A DNA stretch of 64,000 nt. Origin: S015-6 sp964384945 (lineage in GTDB: Bacteria > Desulfobacterota > DSWW01). A program made the translations under genes and the position numbers. The DNA is taken from positions 1-64,000 of the forward strand of contig CAYLMK010000005.1 in the NCBI GenBank assembly GCA_964384945.1. Reading direction: 5' to 3'. The stretch's first letter is position 1. Each line of letters opens with the position of its first letter. The notes under the pieces are model-generated. The model made no database searches. It was given only the letters and a program-made list of their open reading frames with translations, and was not told the origin of the DNA. This document shows, one piece after another, positions 23,081 to 33,097 of this stretch.

Positions 23081-26000
23081 ATGGCGGAATTCTTCATCCG
23101 ACGTCCCATCGTGGCGATGGTGATCGCGATCCTGACGGTCATCGTCGGCCTGGTCACCCTGTCCCGCCTGCCGATCGCCGAGTACCCCCCGGTCAGCCCG
23201 ACCATGATCAAGGTCACGACCACCTACCGCGGCGCCGCGGCCGAGGCGGTGATGGAATCCGTGGCCACGCCCATCGAGTCCAAGGTCAACGGCGTGGACA
23301 AGCTGCTCTACATGCAGTCCTTCAACGCCAACGACGGCAAGCTGACGCTGAACGTCTATTTCGACGTCGGCACGAACGTGGACATCATGCAGGTCAACAC
23401 GCAGAACCGCGTCGGACAGGCCGAGGCGCAGCTCCCGGACGCGGTCAAGCGCGAAGGCGTGGTGGTCGACCGCTCGAGCCCGGACATCCTCATGGTCGTC
23501 GGGCTTTCGTCCCCGAAGGGAACCTACGACTCGATCTTTCTGGGCAACTACTGCGACATCAACCTCGTGGATGCCATCAAGCGGGTGCGCGGCGTGGGCG
23601 AGGTGAAGAACTTCACCGCCCAGGACTACTCGATGCGCGTCTGGCTGCGGCCGGACAAGCTCGCGTCCCTGGGCATCATCCCCCAGGACATCTCCAACGC
23701 CATCAAGGAACAGAACGCGCAGTCACCCGCGGGCCGCATCGGGGCCGAACCCGCACCGCCGGGGCAGGAAGGCCAGTTCAACGTCCGGGCGCTCGGGCTG
23801 CTCAAGGAGCCCAAGGAGTTCGAGGAAATCATCATTCGTTCCAACCCGGACGGCTCCCAGGTGAAGATCAAGGACGTGGGCCGCGTGGAACTCGGCGCGC
23901 AGACGTACGACTTGCGTGCGCGGCTGAACAAGTCCCCGGCAGGCGCCATCGGCATCTACCTTGCGCCCGGCGCCAACGCCATCGAGACGGCGGACAACGT
24001 GAAGCAGATTCTGGAAGACGCCAAGAAGCGTTTTCCGCCGGATATGGATTACGAAATCGCCCTGGATTCCACTCTGCCGATCCAGGCCTCCATGCACGAG
24101 ATCGTGAAGACCCTCGAAGAGGCCGTCGTGCTGGTGCTGCTTGTGGTGTACATCTTCCTGCAGAGCTTCCGCGCCACCCTCATTCCGATGGCAACGGTGC
24201 CGGTGTCGTTGCTGGGCGCCTTCATCCTGTTCCCCGTGCTCGGTTTCAGCGTGAACGTGCTGACCATGTTCGGGCTCGTGCTGGCCATCGGCATCGTGGT
24301 GGACGATGCGATCGTCGTCGTCGAAGCGGTCCAGCATCATCTCGAACGCGGAATGAGCCCGGTGGAGGCGACGAGGCAGGCGATGAAGGAGGTGTCCGGC
24401 CCGGTCGTGGCGATCGGGCTGGTGCTCTGCGCCGTGTTCGTCCCCGTGGCCTTCATGGGCGGCGTGACGGGCCAGTTGTACAGCCAGTTCGCCCTGACCA
24501 TCGCCGTGGCGGTCGTGTTCTCGGTGATCAATGCCCTGACGCTCAGCCCCGCGCTGTCCGCCATGCTGCTCAAAAAGCCGAAGCCGGGCCGCGGACCCAT
24601 CGCGGCGTTCTTCCGGTTGTTCAACCGGTTCTTCGACTGGCTGGCCAGCAGCTACGGCAACATCGTCGGCGGGCTGGCCCGCAAGGCGGCGCGTTCGATG
24701 ATGCTGCTGGCAGCGGTTGTCGGGGGCATCTGGGTCATCGGGAAGTTCGTGCCCGGCGGCTTCATCCCCGACGAGGACAAAGGGTACGTGTTCGTGGCGG
24801 TCGAACTGCCCGAAGGTTCGTCCTTGCAGCGCACGGATGAGGCTCTCAAGCGGGTCGAGGACATCGTGATGGACACTCCCGGGGTGAGCTCCGCGGTTGC
24901 CCTGGCCGGCCTCAACATACTCAACAATCTGAATGTCCCGAACTCGGCCACCATGTTCATCGGGCTCGAGGACTGGGAGGAGCGCACGTCCCCGGACCTC
25001 CATGCCGGCGCCATCGCGCGCGAGTGGAACCGGAAGTTCTTCGCCCTCCCGGGGGCAAACGTGTTCGCCTTCGGACCCCCGCCGCTGCCGGGGTACGGAA
25101 ACGTGTCGGGCTTCAGCATGCAGTTGCAGGACCGGACCGGCGGCACCATCGAGCAGCTGGCAGCTTACGTGAAGCAGCTCACCGAGGCGGTGGCCAAGCG
25201 CCCCGAAATCGGCCGCATCAGCACGACCTTCAACCCGGCGACCCCGCAGGTGAAGGTGGAGCTCGACCGAGAGAAGGCGCGGACGCTGGGCGTGACGGTG
25301 GACAGCGTTTTTTCGACGCTGCAGACGTACCTGAGCGGCCTCTACGTGAACGACTTCGTGCGCTTCGGCCGCGTCTTCAAGGTCTTTCTCCAGGCGGAAC
25401 CGGAATTCACCAGCAAGCCGGATGACATCGGCCAGTTCTACGTTCGCAACGGCAGCGGAGGCATGGTGCCGTTGAGCACGCTGGTGAACGTGAGCATGAT
25501 GTCCGGGCCGAACTTCGTGACCCGCTTCAACCTGTACAACGCCGCCGAGATCATGGGCGCCCCCGCTCCCGGCTACAGCTCCGGGCAGGCCATCAAGGCG
25601 ATCGAGGAGGTCATGGAGACCATGCCCGCCGAAACGGGCTACGCATGGTCCGGCCTGACCCTCCAGGAGAAGAAGTCCGAGGGCCAGGCGCCGGTCATCT
25701 TCGGCATGGCCGTGCTGTTCGTGTTCCTGCTGCTGGCCGCGCAGTACGAGAGCTGGGGGCTGCCCTTCGCCGTGCTGCTGGCGACGCCCACGGTCGTGCT
25801 CGGCACGATGGTCGGGATGCTGGTCCGGCGCTTCGATCTGAACGTCTACGCCCAGATCGGCCTGGTGATGCTCATCGGGCTGGCGGCCAAGAACGCGATT
25901 CTGATCGTCGAGTTCGCCAAGATGAAGCGCGAGGAGGGGGTCGAGATCCTCGACGCATCGGTCCAGGCCTCGAAGCTCCGCCTGCGCCCGATTCTCATGA

Positions 26001-26260
26001 CATCCTTCGCCTTCATCCTCGGCTGCGTGCCGCTGATGCTCGCTTCCGGTTCCGGCGCGGCCGCGCGCAGCACGATGGGAACGGGCGTGGTCTTCGGCAT
26101 GACCATCGCCACGGCGGTGGGCCTGTTCATCATCCCGGTCTGCTACGTGTTCGTACAGGGCCTGGTGGAGAGGTTCGGGGGTAAGAAGGCTGCGCAGGAG
26201 TCCGGTGGGGAGCCTTTGTTGGAAGGCCACCCGGCGGAAAGCGGAGGGACGAACCCATGA
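23081..26260 (+). CDS. RND multidrug efflux pump, HAE1/AcrB family
   Basis: A 1059-residue inner-membrane pump of normal length. It starts FFIRRPIVAMVIAILTVIVG, the typical AcrB beginning (first helix), and keeps the proton-relay pair Asp-Asp in GIVVDDAIVVVEAV of helix 4. Two large periplasmic domains and a repeated second half (LLAAQYESWGLPFAVLLATPT; AAKNAILIVEFAK) complete the fold. It would export hydrophobic or amphiphilic compounds with proton influx. ATG 23081 has AGGGAGGAG upstream and is four bases after the adaptor stop. Its own stop overlaps the next start. Substrates cannot be read from sequence. Confidence 0.96.
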   Translation: MAEFFIRRPIVAMVIAILTVIVGLVTLSRLPIAEYPPVSPTMIKVTTTYRGAAAEAVMESVATPIESKVNGVDKLLYMQSFNANDGKLTLNVYFDVGTNVDIMQVNTQNRVGQAEAQLPDAVKREGVVVDRSSPDILMVVGLSSPKGTYDSIFLGNYCDINLVDAIKRVRGVGEVKNFTAQDYSMRVWLRPDKLASLGIIPQDISNAIKEQNAQSPAGRIGAEPAPPGQEGQFNVRALGLLKEPKEFEEIIIRSNPDGSQVKIKDVGRVELGAQTYDLRARLNKSPAGAIGIYLAPGANAIETADNVKQILEDAKKRFPPDMDYEIALDSTLPIQASMHEIVKTLEEAVVLVLLVVYIFLQSFRATLIPMATVPVSLLGAFILFPVLGFSVNVLTMFGLVLAIGIVVDDAIVVVEAVQHHLERGMSPVEATRQAMKEVSGPVVAIGLVLCAVFVPVAFMGGVTGQLYSQFALTIAVAVVFSVINALTLSPALSAMLLKKPKPGRGPIAAFFRLFNRFFDWLASSYGNIVGGLARKAARSMMLLAAVVGGIWVIGKFVPGGFIPDEDKGYVFVAVELPEGSSLQRTDEALKRVEDIVMDTPGVSSAVALAGLNILNNLNVPNSATMFIGLEDWEERTSPDLHAGAIAREWNRKFFALPGANVFAFGPPPLPGYGNVSGFSMQLQDRTGGTIEQLAAYVKQLTEAVAKRPEIGRISTTFNPATPQVKVELDREKARTLGVTVDSVFSTLQTYLSGLYVNDFVRFGRVFKVFLQAEPEFTSKPDDIGQFYVRNGSGGMVPLSTLVNVSMMSGPNFVTRFNLYNAAEIMGAPAPGYSSGQAIKAIEEVMETMPAETGYAWSGLTLQEKKSEGQAPVIFGMAVLFVFLLLAAQYESWGLPFAVLLATPTVVLGTMVGMLVRRFDLNVYAQIGLVMLIGLAAKNAILIVEFAKMKREEGVEILDASVQASKLRLRPILMTSFAFILGCVPLMLASGSGAAARSTMGTGVVFGMTIATAVGLFIIPVCYVFVQGLVERFGGKKAAQESGGEPLLEGHPAESGGTNP

Positions 26261-27795
26261 ACCCGCCCCTGCCCCCACCGCGGCAATTCTTCCAGGTCCC
26301 GGTCGTCCTGGCGCTCCTCGCCGTCCTGTCCGGATGCTCCGTGGGCCCGAACTATCAGCGTCCCCCGGCGGACACGCCCCCCGGTTACCGGACCGCGGCA
26401 TCGGACACGAGCCCGCCGGCAGGCGCCGAATCCCTCGGCGACCTCGGCTGGTGGGAGGTCTTCCAGGACGCTCAACTGAGGGCCTACATCACCGAGGCCC
26501 TGGCGAACAGCTGGGACATCAAGATTGCTGCCGCGCGCGTCCTGCAGGCCGAGGCGCAAGCCCGCATCACGCACTCGCAGTTCTTCCCCTCCGTCGGCAT
26601 CGGAGGCGACATCTTCACGGCTCGTGCCTCCGAGGACGGTGCGACAGCGATTCCGCCGGGCGGGGATCCGCAGCGTGAGTACGGGGATGTGTTCGCGTCG
26701 ATGGCGGCCTATGAGGTGGATCTGTGGGGCCGCATCCGCCGGGCGGACGAAGCCGCCCGCGCGCGGTTGCTCGCCACGGAAGCCGCCCAACAGACCGTCC
26801 GCCAGACGCTCGTCGCTCAGGTCGCGACAACCTACCTCAACCTGCTCGAGCTGGACCGGGAATTGGACATCGCGAGGCAGACCCTGGAGGGCCGGACCGC
26901 CTCCCTGTCCCTGACCACCGCGCGCGAGGAAGGCGGGGTCGCCTCCATGCAGGATGTCCGGCAGGCGCAGATCCTCGTTTCCACGGCAGAGGCCGCCATT
27001 GTCGACACGCTCCGCCGGATCGAACAGACGGAAAACGAGCTGAGCGTCTTGCTCGGCCGGAACCCGGGCACCATCGAGCGCGGCCCCGGTCTCACCAGCC
27101 AGGAGCGGAACGAATCGGTGCCGGCCGGGCTGCCCTCGTCCCTGCTGGAACGGCGGCCCGACATCCGAACCGCCGAGCAGCTCCTCGTTGGCGCCAACGC
27201 GGACATCGGCCAGGCCAGGGCGGCCTTTTTCCCGACCCTGAGTCTGACCGGTTTCTACGGGTATCAAAGCGTGGCGCTTTCGGACCTGTTCACAGGCCCG
27301 GCGCGCTCGTGGCAGTTCGGTCCCACGCTGACCATGCCGTTGTTCACGGGCGGGAGGCTGCGCGGCGGCGTGAAACTCGCCCAGGCCCGGTTCGAGGAAG
27401 CGGTCGCGGATTACCAGCGGACCGTGCAGCAGGCCTTCCGCGAGGTGTCCGACAGCCTGATCGCCTACCAGCGGAGCCGGGAATTCCGGATCCGCCAGGA
27501 AGAGCGCACGATGGCCCACCGGAGCGCCACCGAGCTGGCGGGCGTGCGCTATGAGGGCGGCGTCACGAGCTACCTCGAAGTGCTCTACAACGAGCAGGAG
27601 CTCTTCACGGCCGAGCTCGCCCTGGCCCAGGCCCGGCGGAACGAGCTGCTCGCGGTCATCCAGCTCTACCGCGCCCTGGGCGGCGGGTGGATCGCAGGGA
27701 CAGAAAGGGGCACGGGTCCCGATCCGGCGCCTGCGGCATCCGAAGGAAGGGCTTCCGGTTCTTCCGGCTCCGAGGTCCAGGCGGGATCTCCATAG
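26257..27795 (+). CDS. Outer-membrane efflux lipoprotein (OprM/NodT family)
   Basis: A 512-residue TolC-like channel protein. The lipoprotein signal ends at LSGC (Cys28), followed by the family start SVGPNYQRP. Two similar halves each carry long helical hairpins (AAQQTVRQTLVAQVATTYLN; AVADYQRTVQQAFREVSDSL), and the segment LLERRPDIRTAEQLL is typical. It completes the three-part efflux system with the two genes upstream and overlaps the pump gene by four bases (ATGA). The Gly/Ser/Pro-rich last 30 residues are a disordered tail. Confidence 0.95.
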   Translation: MNPPLPPPRQFFQVPVVLALLAVLSGCSVGPNYQRPPADTPPGYRTAASDTSPPAGAESLGDLGWWEVFQDAQLRAYITEALANSWDIKIAAARVLQAEAQARITHSQFFPSVGIGGDIFTARASEDGATAIPPGGDPQREYGDVFASMAAYEVDLWGRIRRADEAARARLLATEAAQQTVRQTLVAQVATTYLNLLELDRELDIARQTLEGRTASLSLTTAREEGGVASMQDVRQAQILVSTAEAAIVDTLRRIEQTENELSVLLGRNPGTIERGPGLTSQERNESVPAGLPSSLLERRPDIRTAEQLLVGANADIGQARAAFFPTLSLTGFYGYQSVALSDLFTGPARSWQFGPTLTMPLFTGGRLRGGVKLAQARFEEAVADYQRTVQQAFREVSDSLIAYQRSREFRIRQEERTMAHRSATELAGVRYEGGVTSYLEVLYNEQELFTAELALAQARRNELLAVIQLYRALGGGWIAGTERGTGPDPAPAASEGRASGSSGSEVQAGSP

Positions 27796-27805
27796 GGCCC
27801 ACGTC

Positions 27806-28927
27806 TCAATCAGGCAGATCGCCCGCCGGTTTCGTATCGGTTGCGTCATGCGTAGGGCCGATCCACCGGACCAGGAGGGCATAGCCTACCGAAAGGATAA
27901 TCGCACCGGTGAACAGACCGATGAATCCGGAGAAGATCATTCCGCCGACGGCGCCGATAAAGATGACCAGCGTCGGCACCGGGGCGCCCTTGCCCATGAG
28001 CACCGGTTTGAGGAAATTGTCGCTGAGCGAGACGAGGACCAACAGAACGGCCCAGACCGTGGCTGGAAGCACGTCTCTTTCCAGGAACAGATAGACGATG
28101 ACGGGAATGATCACCACGCCGGTGGGAACCTGGATGACGGCCAGCATCAGCACGCAGAGAGCCCAGACGCCTGCGAAAGGAACTCCCGCCAGCATCAGAA
28201 CGGCTCCGGCGAGGATGAACTGGATAAAGCCCACCCCCAATATGCCCTTGGCCACCTGCTTGATGGTCTGTCCGGCGATTCCGAAGATTTCTTCCCCGCG
28301 CTCGCCGGCCAGCCGGACGATGAACTTGCGGGCGAATCCCGCCGACGGCCTGCCCTTGACCAGAAAGACGCCCGCTATGATCAGGGAGAGAAGAAAGAGG
28401 AGAAAACTCTTTCCGAACCCGGCCAGCGAACTGAGCAGGAGGATCCCGAGCCTTCCCAGGGGCTCCCTGTACGTCGTTACGGCCGACTCGAGGTTCTGGG
28501 ATGCAAGCAGCCACGCAGCGTGCAGGCGCCTTCCGATGACCGGCCAACCCAGTATTCGTTCATCCGGAGGAGGAATCGAGAGCGTGTGGTTCTTCAGATG
28601 TGTCGCAAACGTGAGAATTCCCTCGAACAGGGAGCGCATGAGCCACACACACGGCAGAATCACAAGGAGCAGCAGAAGCAACGTGATGATCACGCCCGCC
28701 AATGTTTCCCTGTTTCCGGTCCGCCCCGCAATGTCGACAAAAAGTGGATAAAGGACGATAGCGATAATGCCTCCCCAGAGCACAGGGCCGACGAAGGGAA
28801 AGATGATCGCCCCGCACCAGGCGATCAAGAACAGCAGAATGATCAGGCGGATGACCGTATCGAAGAGCGAGGAGTCCGCGGAGCGGGGCTTGAAGGAAGG
28901 TATTTGCATCGGTTGTCTATTTTTCAT
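27806..28927 (-). CDS. AI-2E family (PerM/YdiK-type) membrane permease
   Basis: A 373-residue membrane protein with about eight hydrophobic segments. The family marks are the N-terminal helices (IILLFLIAWCGAIIFPFVGPVLWGGIIAIVLYP), a middle LLLFLLSLIIAGVFLV helix and the C-terminal part DNFLKPVLMGKG...VPTLVIFIGAVGGMIFSGFIGLFTGAIIL, in which the ...LKP...G motif is conserved. Members export or exchange small molecules or ions; the name AI-2E exporter is historical and the substrate is not known. The start is ATG 28927 (a TTG sits one codon earlier). It is convergent with the efflux operon and divergent from the AAA-ATPase gene. Confidence 0.88.
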   Translation of the reverse strand: MKNRQPMQIPSFKPRSADSSLFDTVIRLIILLFLIAWCGAIIFPFVGPVLWGGIIAIVLYPLFVDIAGRTGNRETLAGVIITLLLLLLVILPCVWLMRSLFEGILTFATHLKNHTLSIPPPDERILGWPVIGRRLHAAWLLASQNLESAVTTYREPLGRLGILLLSSLAGFGKSFLLFLLSLIIAGVFLVKGRPSAGFARKFIVRLAGERGEEIFGIAGQTIKQVAKGILGVGFIQFILAGAVLMLAGVPFAGVWALCVLMLAVIQVPTGVVIIPVIVYLFLERDVLPATVWAVLLVLVSLSDNFLKPVLMGKGAPVPTLVIFIGAVGGMIFSGFIGLFTGAIILSVGYALLVRWIGPTHDATDTKPAGDLPD

Positions 28928-29031
28928 CAAAGATAGAGAATGTGGTCGGAGGACTCCCGTCGCCGGAGTCCGTTTCGAACGGTGAGCATACTCTTTCCGC
29001 CACGGGTGATCAAGGGTTTCATGGGTACGTC

Positions 29032-32000
29032 ATGGCCACGTCTGTCTCTCCAGATCTGAGAACCGGCCGTTTGCCGGCAGGGAAGAGGCTCCTGGCGGTT
29101 TCGCTCGTCTTTCTGGGCGTTCTCTGCGGAGCGCCCGCGCAGGGGCAAGACCCGGCGACCGAGGAGGCGGCCGCAGCCCCCACGGCCGAAGAGATCTCGC
29201 TTCGATTGGAAGAACGGCTGCAACAACTCACCAAGGTCCGGGATCTTCTTGCGGCCTTCCTCAAAGGAGAGAAGCTGACCGATGTGCCGCCTGAAGCCCT
29301 CTTTATTCTGGATCTCGGGGACGAGGACGCCGTAAAGCAGCGAGTAGAGGATCTCAAGATCCTCCAGCGTCACCCGGAGAGAGGATACGCTGAGGAGGCC
29401 GCCCTCGCGGCAAAGGCTGCTGCCTCCGACCCTAGCTTGACGACGAAGGTCAAGGAAATTGCAGCTCTCGATGGGGAGATCAACCGGCTTCGGCTCAAGT
29501 TTCTCTCTCTTCCCCGCAAGCAGCGGGAGGCGCTGCTGCGCGCGCAGAAGATCGCTCTGGAGCAATCTGCACTGTCCGACACGCTGGCGAGGGAACGTGC
29601 ATCCGGGCAGACCCGGCGGGTGGAGGCGGCCGCCGCCCTCGACACGGCGCAACAACTTGTCGAGGCCTCTCCCAGGAGCGACATCCGCGACCTGGCACTG
29701 CAGCATATGCTCGTCCAAAACGCTCAAATGACCCTTGCCGACCTCAGGATACGGTGGAGCGCCGGGTACGAGGAGCGAAATCGATTCTACCGGGGAATCG
29801 CGGAGAAACTCTCCGCGCTGGCTGCTGCACTTGCGACGCTGGAACCGCAGGAGCCCGTGTCGGATCACTATATCGAGGCGACACGAATCTGGCGGGCCTT
29901 GGTCAGCAGGACGTTTGCTCAAATCGGCGAATTCGCGCGCGTGAGGCGTATCCCTGCCCTCCCCGCTTACCCGGAGAGCCTGCTGAATCGCCTGGAGGGG
30001 ACCCCTGAGGCATCCTCGTACCGAAAAGCCTACCAGGATCTGACACAAGACAGAGAGTCGCTTGCAAGGCTCCGCATTCAGTACATGAACGCGCTGCGGG
30101 AAAGCCTATACCGCCTTCTGCTCCAGTCGGCGGATCTGCGGTCCGCCTTTTTACGGGAAGCTGTCAGAAAAGAGGATTACCCGATCCTTCGGCAACCGGC
30201 CGAGTACTTCGCTGACCTGCTGCGGGAACTCCGTATCGTGCCGTATATGTGGATGGCCGGTGTTTCCATGGCACTGTTCACCCTGAATGAGACTTTGGCC
30301 CTTGGAGTGAAAGGCGTTCTGGATCTCACCAAGCAGGGTTTGCTCTTCATTGCCGTCATCGCGGTTCCCTTTCTGGTCTATCCTCTCGCCCGGCCTTTGC
30401 GCGGAATGCTGGCTCGCAGTCAGGACATGCTGATGTCCGTTCGATCTCAACTGCCCCTGGCGGGGAGCCTTGCCGTCCAGCTTCAGTGGGTGCGTCCGTA
30501 TGTGCCCTGGATCGTGGCCCTGCTCGGAATCCGGATTGCGGGAGGGCTCGCCGCGAGGGCCGACCTGAAGATGATTCTCCACGCAGTCCCCTACGCCAAC
30601 TACTACATCGGGTACAGGATGTTCCGGATGGTTCTGGCCTCGACCTTCACGCAGGGCGCAACCTTCGGGGAGGTCCATGCCCGATCCATCGAGAGAGAAA
30701 GGGTTCACCGGACAGCGAGGCGGCTCGGCATCTTCTTCTTTTTCGCCATGGCGTTCCTGCGCGCAGTGCAGGATGCCGTCGGCAAGGCTCTGGCCTACAG
30801 GGTGATCCTGTTCAGCATGGTATTTGCGGGGATTCTGATCTCTGCTCTTACTGCGTGGCAGTGGAGGAACAGGATCGCACAGCGCGCAGAGCAGTTGCTG
30901 CCCGGAATTCTCGGCACCCGGATCAAGGGGCTCTGTTCCGGACGCCTGTCTGTCTTCTGGTGCCTGCCCACGCTGTTGCTGTTGCTTCCGGCCTTCGTCG
31001 TGAGCCGGTTAGCCGCTTTCTCGGTACGATTCGATGTGTTCAAGCGATTGCAGGCGGAGTTCTTTCGCAGGCGCCTTGAATCGCGCGGCGTGGAAATCCC
31101 GGAGAAAACGCAACTTCATCCCATCGATGGGCAGTTGCCGGAGGATTACCTCTGCTGGTTCGACACGCAATTGCACCCCGACGAATCCCTCTGGATCCAT
31201 AGGAAATCTACCTTGTTGAAAGCACTCCCTCTTCGGGTGCAGACGTGGGCGGAGGGAAGGACGGACGAACACTCTGTCGCATTGTATGGAGAGAAAGGGA
31301 TCGGGAAATCCGAGCTTCTGGGGAGACTGGCAAGGGAACTCGCGGATCTGCGCGTGCTCTCCCTGAGCCTTCCTCCGAAGCTTCTCTCGAGAGAGGGGGT
31401 ATTACGCTTCCTCGGGGAAAGCCTGGGCATGGATCTTGCCCATGGGGGCGCAGATCTTGTGCGGGCAGATGCCGGGCAGCCCAAGACCGTCATCTTCATC
31501 GACGATGCACACAACCTCTTTCTTGCCGAACTCGGCGGATTCGTGGGGTTCCGCACCTTTCAGGAGTTGATCAGCGCGAGGACGCGGAATATTTTCTGGT
31601 GCGCAGCCTTCCACAGGCGTTCCTGGCTCTATCTGCTGGGCGCTCTGGGACAGGACCTGAGTTTTCGGCACTCCTTTGCCTTGCCCCGCTGGTCGGACGA
31701 GGAAATCCGTGATCTCATCATGCGTCGGCACAGCCGAACCGCCTACCGGCTCTCCTACGCATCGATCATCCGGGCGACGGGCGGGTACGGGGATGACGCA
31801 AAGCCTGTGGCGATCGAAACGCAGTTTTTCCGCATGCTCTGGGACCAATCCCAAGGCAACCCTCGCACGGCCATGTCGCTGTGGATATCCTCCCTGAGCC
31901 CACTCGGCGGCCATGAACTGCGGGTGCGCCCCCCGAAAGCTTTCCAGGCGAAGGACCTGGAAACCGCCGGCGACGACCTTATGTTTGTATACGCCTCTAT

Positions 32001-32199
32001 CGCGTGCCATGAAAACCTGTCCACCCGCGAAGTCATCGCCGCAACAAATCTGCCCGAGGCAACGGTTCGGCAGGCGATCTCGATCGGCATAGAGAAATCC
32101 GTCCTCTTTGTCGGAAAGGACCGGCGGTACCGAGTCACGGCGCATGCGCAGCCGTTTCTCACCCGGATCCTCGTAAGAAGGAACTTCCTGTATGAATGA
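29032..32199 (+). CDS. Membrane protein with periplasmic coiled coil and C-terminal AAA ATPase
   Basis: A 1055-residue protein of unusual make-up. It has a signal peptide (RLLAVSLVFLGVLCGAPAQG), then about 370 residues of charged helices typical of the periplasmic part of large MscS-type channels (MscK/YbiO-like). About six membrane segments follow (about 405-680). The C-terminal cytoplasmic part is a P-loop ATPase: Walker A GEKGIGKS near residue 752-759 and Walker B VIFIDDAHN near 823, then a short helical/winged-helix-like end (NLSTREVIAATNLPEATVRQAI). The final 8 bases overlap the MscS gene start, so the two are translationally coupled. I infer that the ATPase gates or senses for the separate channel subunit. 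I know no characterised protein with this order of domains. ATG 29032 has only a weak ribosome binding site. Confidence 0.8.
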   Translation: MATSVSPDLRTGRLPAGKRLLAVSLVFLGVLCGAPAQGQDPATEEAAAAPTAEEISLRLEERLQQLTKVRDLLAAFLKGEKLTDVPPEALFILDLGDEDAVKQRVEDLKILQRHPERGYAEEAALAAKAAASDPSLTTKVKEIAALDGEINRLRLKFLSLPRKQREALLRAQKIALEQSALSDTLARERASGQTRRVEAAAALDTAQQLVEASPRSDIRDLALQHMLVQNAQMTLADLRIRWSAGYEERNRFYRGIAEKLSALAAALATLEPQEPVSDHYIEATRIWRALVSRTFAQIGEFARVRRIPALPAYPESLLNRLEGTPEASSYRKAYQDLTQDRESLARLRIQYMNALRESLYRLLLQSADLRSAFLREAVRKEDYPILRQPAEYFADLLRELRIVPYMWMAGVSMALFTLNETLALGVKGVLDLTKQGLLFIAVIAVPFLVYPLARPLRGMLARSQDMLMSVRSQLPLAGSLAVQLQWVRPYVPWIVALLGIRIAGGLAARADLKMILHAVPYANYYIGYRMFRMVLASTFTQGATFGEVHARSIERERVHRTARRLGIFFFFAMAFLRAVQDAVGKALAYRVILFSMVFAGILISALTAWQWRNRIAQRAEQLLPGILGTRIKGLCSGRLSVFWCLPTLLLLLPAFVVSRLAAFSVRFDVFKRLQAEFFRRRLESRGVEIPEKTQLHPIDGQLPEDYLCWFDTQLHPDESLWIHRKSTLLKALPLRVQTWAEGRTDEHSVALYGEKGIGKSELLGRLARELADLRVLSLSLPPKLLSREGVLRFLGESLGMDLAHGGADLVRADAGQPKTVIFIDDAHNLFLAELGGFVGFRTFQELISARTRNIFWCAAFHRRSWLYLLGALGQDLSFRHSFALPRWSDEEIRDLIMRRHSRTAYRLSYASIIRATGGYGDDAKPVAIETQFFRMLWDQSQGNPRTAMSLWISSLSPLGGHELRVRPPKAFQAKDLETAGDDLMFVYASIACHENLSTREVIAATNLPEATVRQAISIGIEKSVLFVGKDRRYRVTAHAQPFLTRILVRRNFLYE

Positions 32200-33061
32200 A
32201 ACCGTTCAGATCCAGATCGCCGATGTGCTCAAACTGTTCGAGGTCGAACGTGTCATCCTTCTGATCGGCGGAATCGTCTTGCTCGTCTTGTTGACGCGGG
32301 CCATCCGGAAGATTTCCGTGGGGTTCTACCGCAGTATCCCCTCCCGGCGTCTGCTGGTTTCGCAGGCGGTGGCCGGCGCAAGCTTCTTTATCTACATCTT
32401 CGGCGTAGCCTTCCTCATCTACGCGGTGATCCGTCCCCCCAGGGAAGTGGTCTTGGCGCTGCTCGGGAGCGCCGCCGTGGCCATCGCGCTCTCTCTCAAG
32501 GATCTGGTTGCATCCCTGATTGCGGGCCTGATCCTCCTCTTTGACAAGCCTTTCCAGGTGGGTGATCGGGTTCAGTTCGACAGCTTCTATGGGGAGATCA
32601 AGAGCATCGGCCTGCGGGCGGTGAGGCTGGTGACCCTGGAGGACAGTGTCGTGACCATCCCGAACAGCCGGTTTCTCACGGATGCAGTGTCCTCGGCTAA
32701 CGCAGGGGCCCTGGACATGATGGTGGCCATGACCATCCACGTCGCCCTCGACGCCGACATCTGCCTGGCACGAGACCTTCTCTATGAAACCGTCGTGACG
32801 AGCCGCTACGTGTATCTCAAGAAACCGGCCACGGTCACCGTGTCCGAAGTGATCGCGGCCGGACGTCTTGCCATTCAACTGAAGGCCAGAGCCTATGTGC
32901 TGGACGTCCGCTTCGAATTGCCCTTCGTGACCGACGTGTACCTGCGAGCCACAGAGGCCTTCGAAAAACATGGAATCAAACGTCCCTTGTTGATGGAGGG
33001 TTGGAAACCTCAGGCCGTGCAGGGCGCGATGCCTCCGGAAGGGGATTTGGGTGTGGGATAG
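32192..33061 (+). CDS. MscS-family mechanosensitive channel
   Basis: A 289-residue channel protein with three membrane segments and a cytoplasmic MscS domain. The pore helix and following beta domain are clear: LLGSAAVAIALSLKDLVASLIAGLILL, then FDKPFQVGDRVQFDSFYGEIKSIGLRAVRL and VTIPNSRFL, the sequence of conserved MscS blocks. MscS channels release solutes on membrane tension. The start overlaps the previous ATPase gene by eight bases. With it, this looks like a split channel whose large periplasmic/membrane regulator is a separate ATPase subunit. The MscS C-terminal cage (to about 270) is of ordinary length. Confidence 0.92.
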   Translation: MNETVQIQIADVLKLFEVERVILLIGGIVLLVLLTRAIRKISVGFYRSIPSRRLLVSQAVAGASFFIYIFGVAFLIYAVIRPPREVVLALLGSAAVAIALSLKDLVASLIAGLILLFDKPFQVGDRVQFDSFYGEIKSIGLRAVRLVTLEDSVVTIPNSRFLTDAVSSANAGALDMMVAMTIHVALDADICLARDLLYETVVTSRYVYLKKPATVTVSEVIAAGRLAIQLKARAYVLDVRFELPFVTDVYLRATEAFEKHGIKRPLLMEGWKPQAVQGAMPPEGDLGVG

Positions 33062-33097
33062 GCGATATCCGCGACGGCGGCGGACGCACCGTTCGCA

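Noticed and set aside
23723..26401. 892-codon minus-strand frame opposite the RND pump
   Set aside because: The pump has a full family sequence on the plus strand. The antisense product is full of His, Asp and Arg and lacks any domain.
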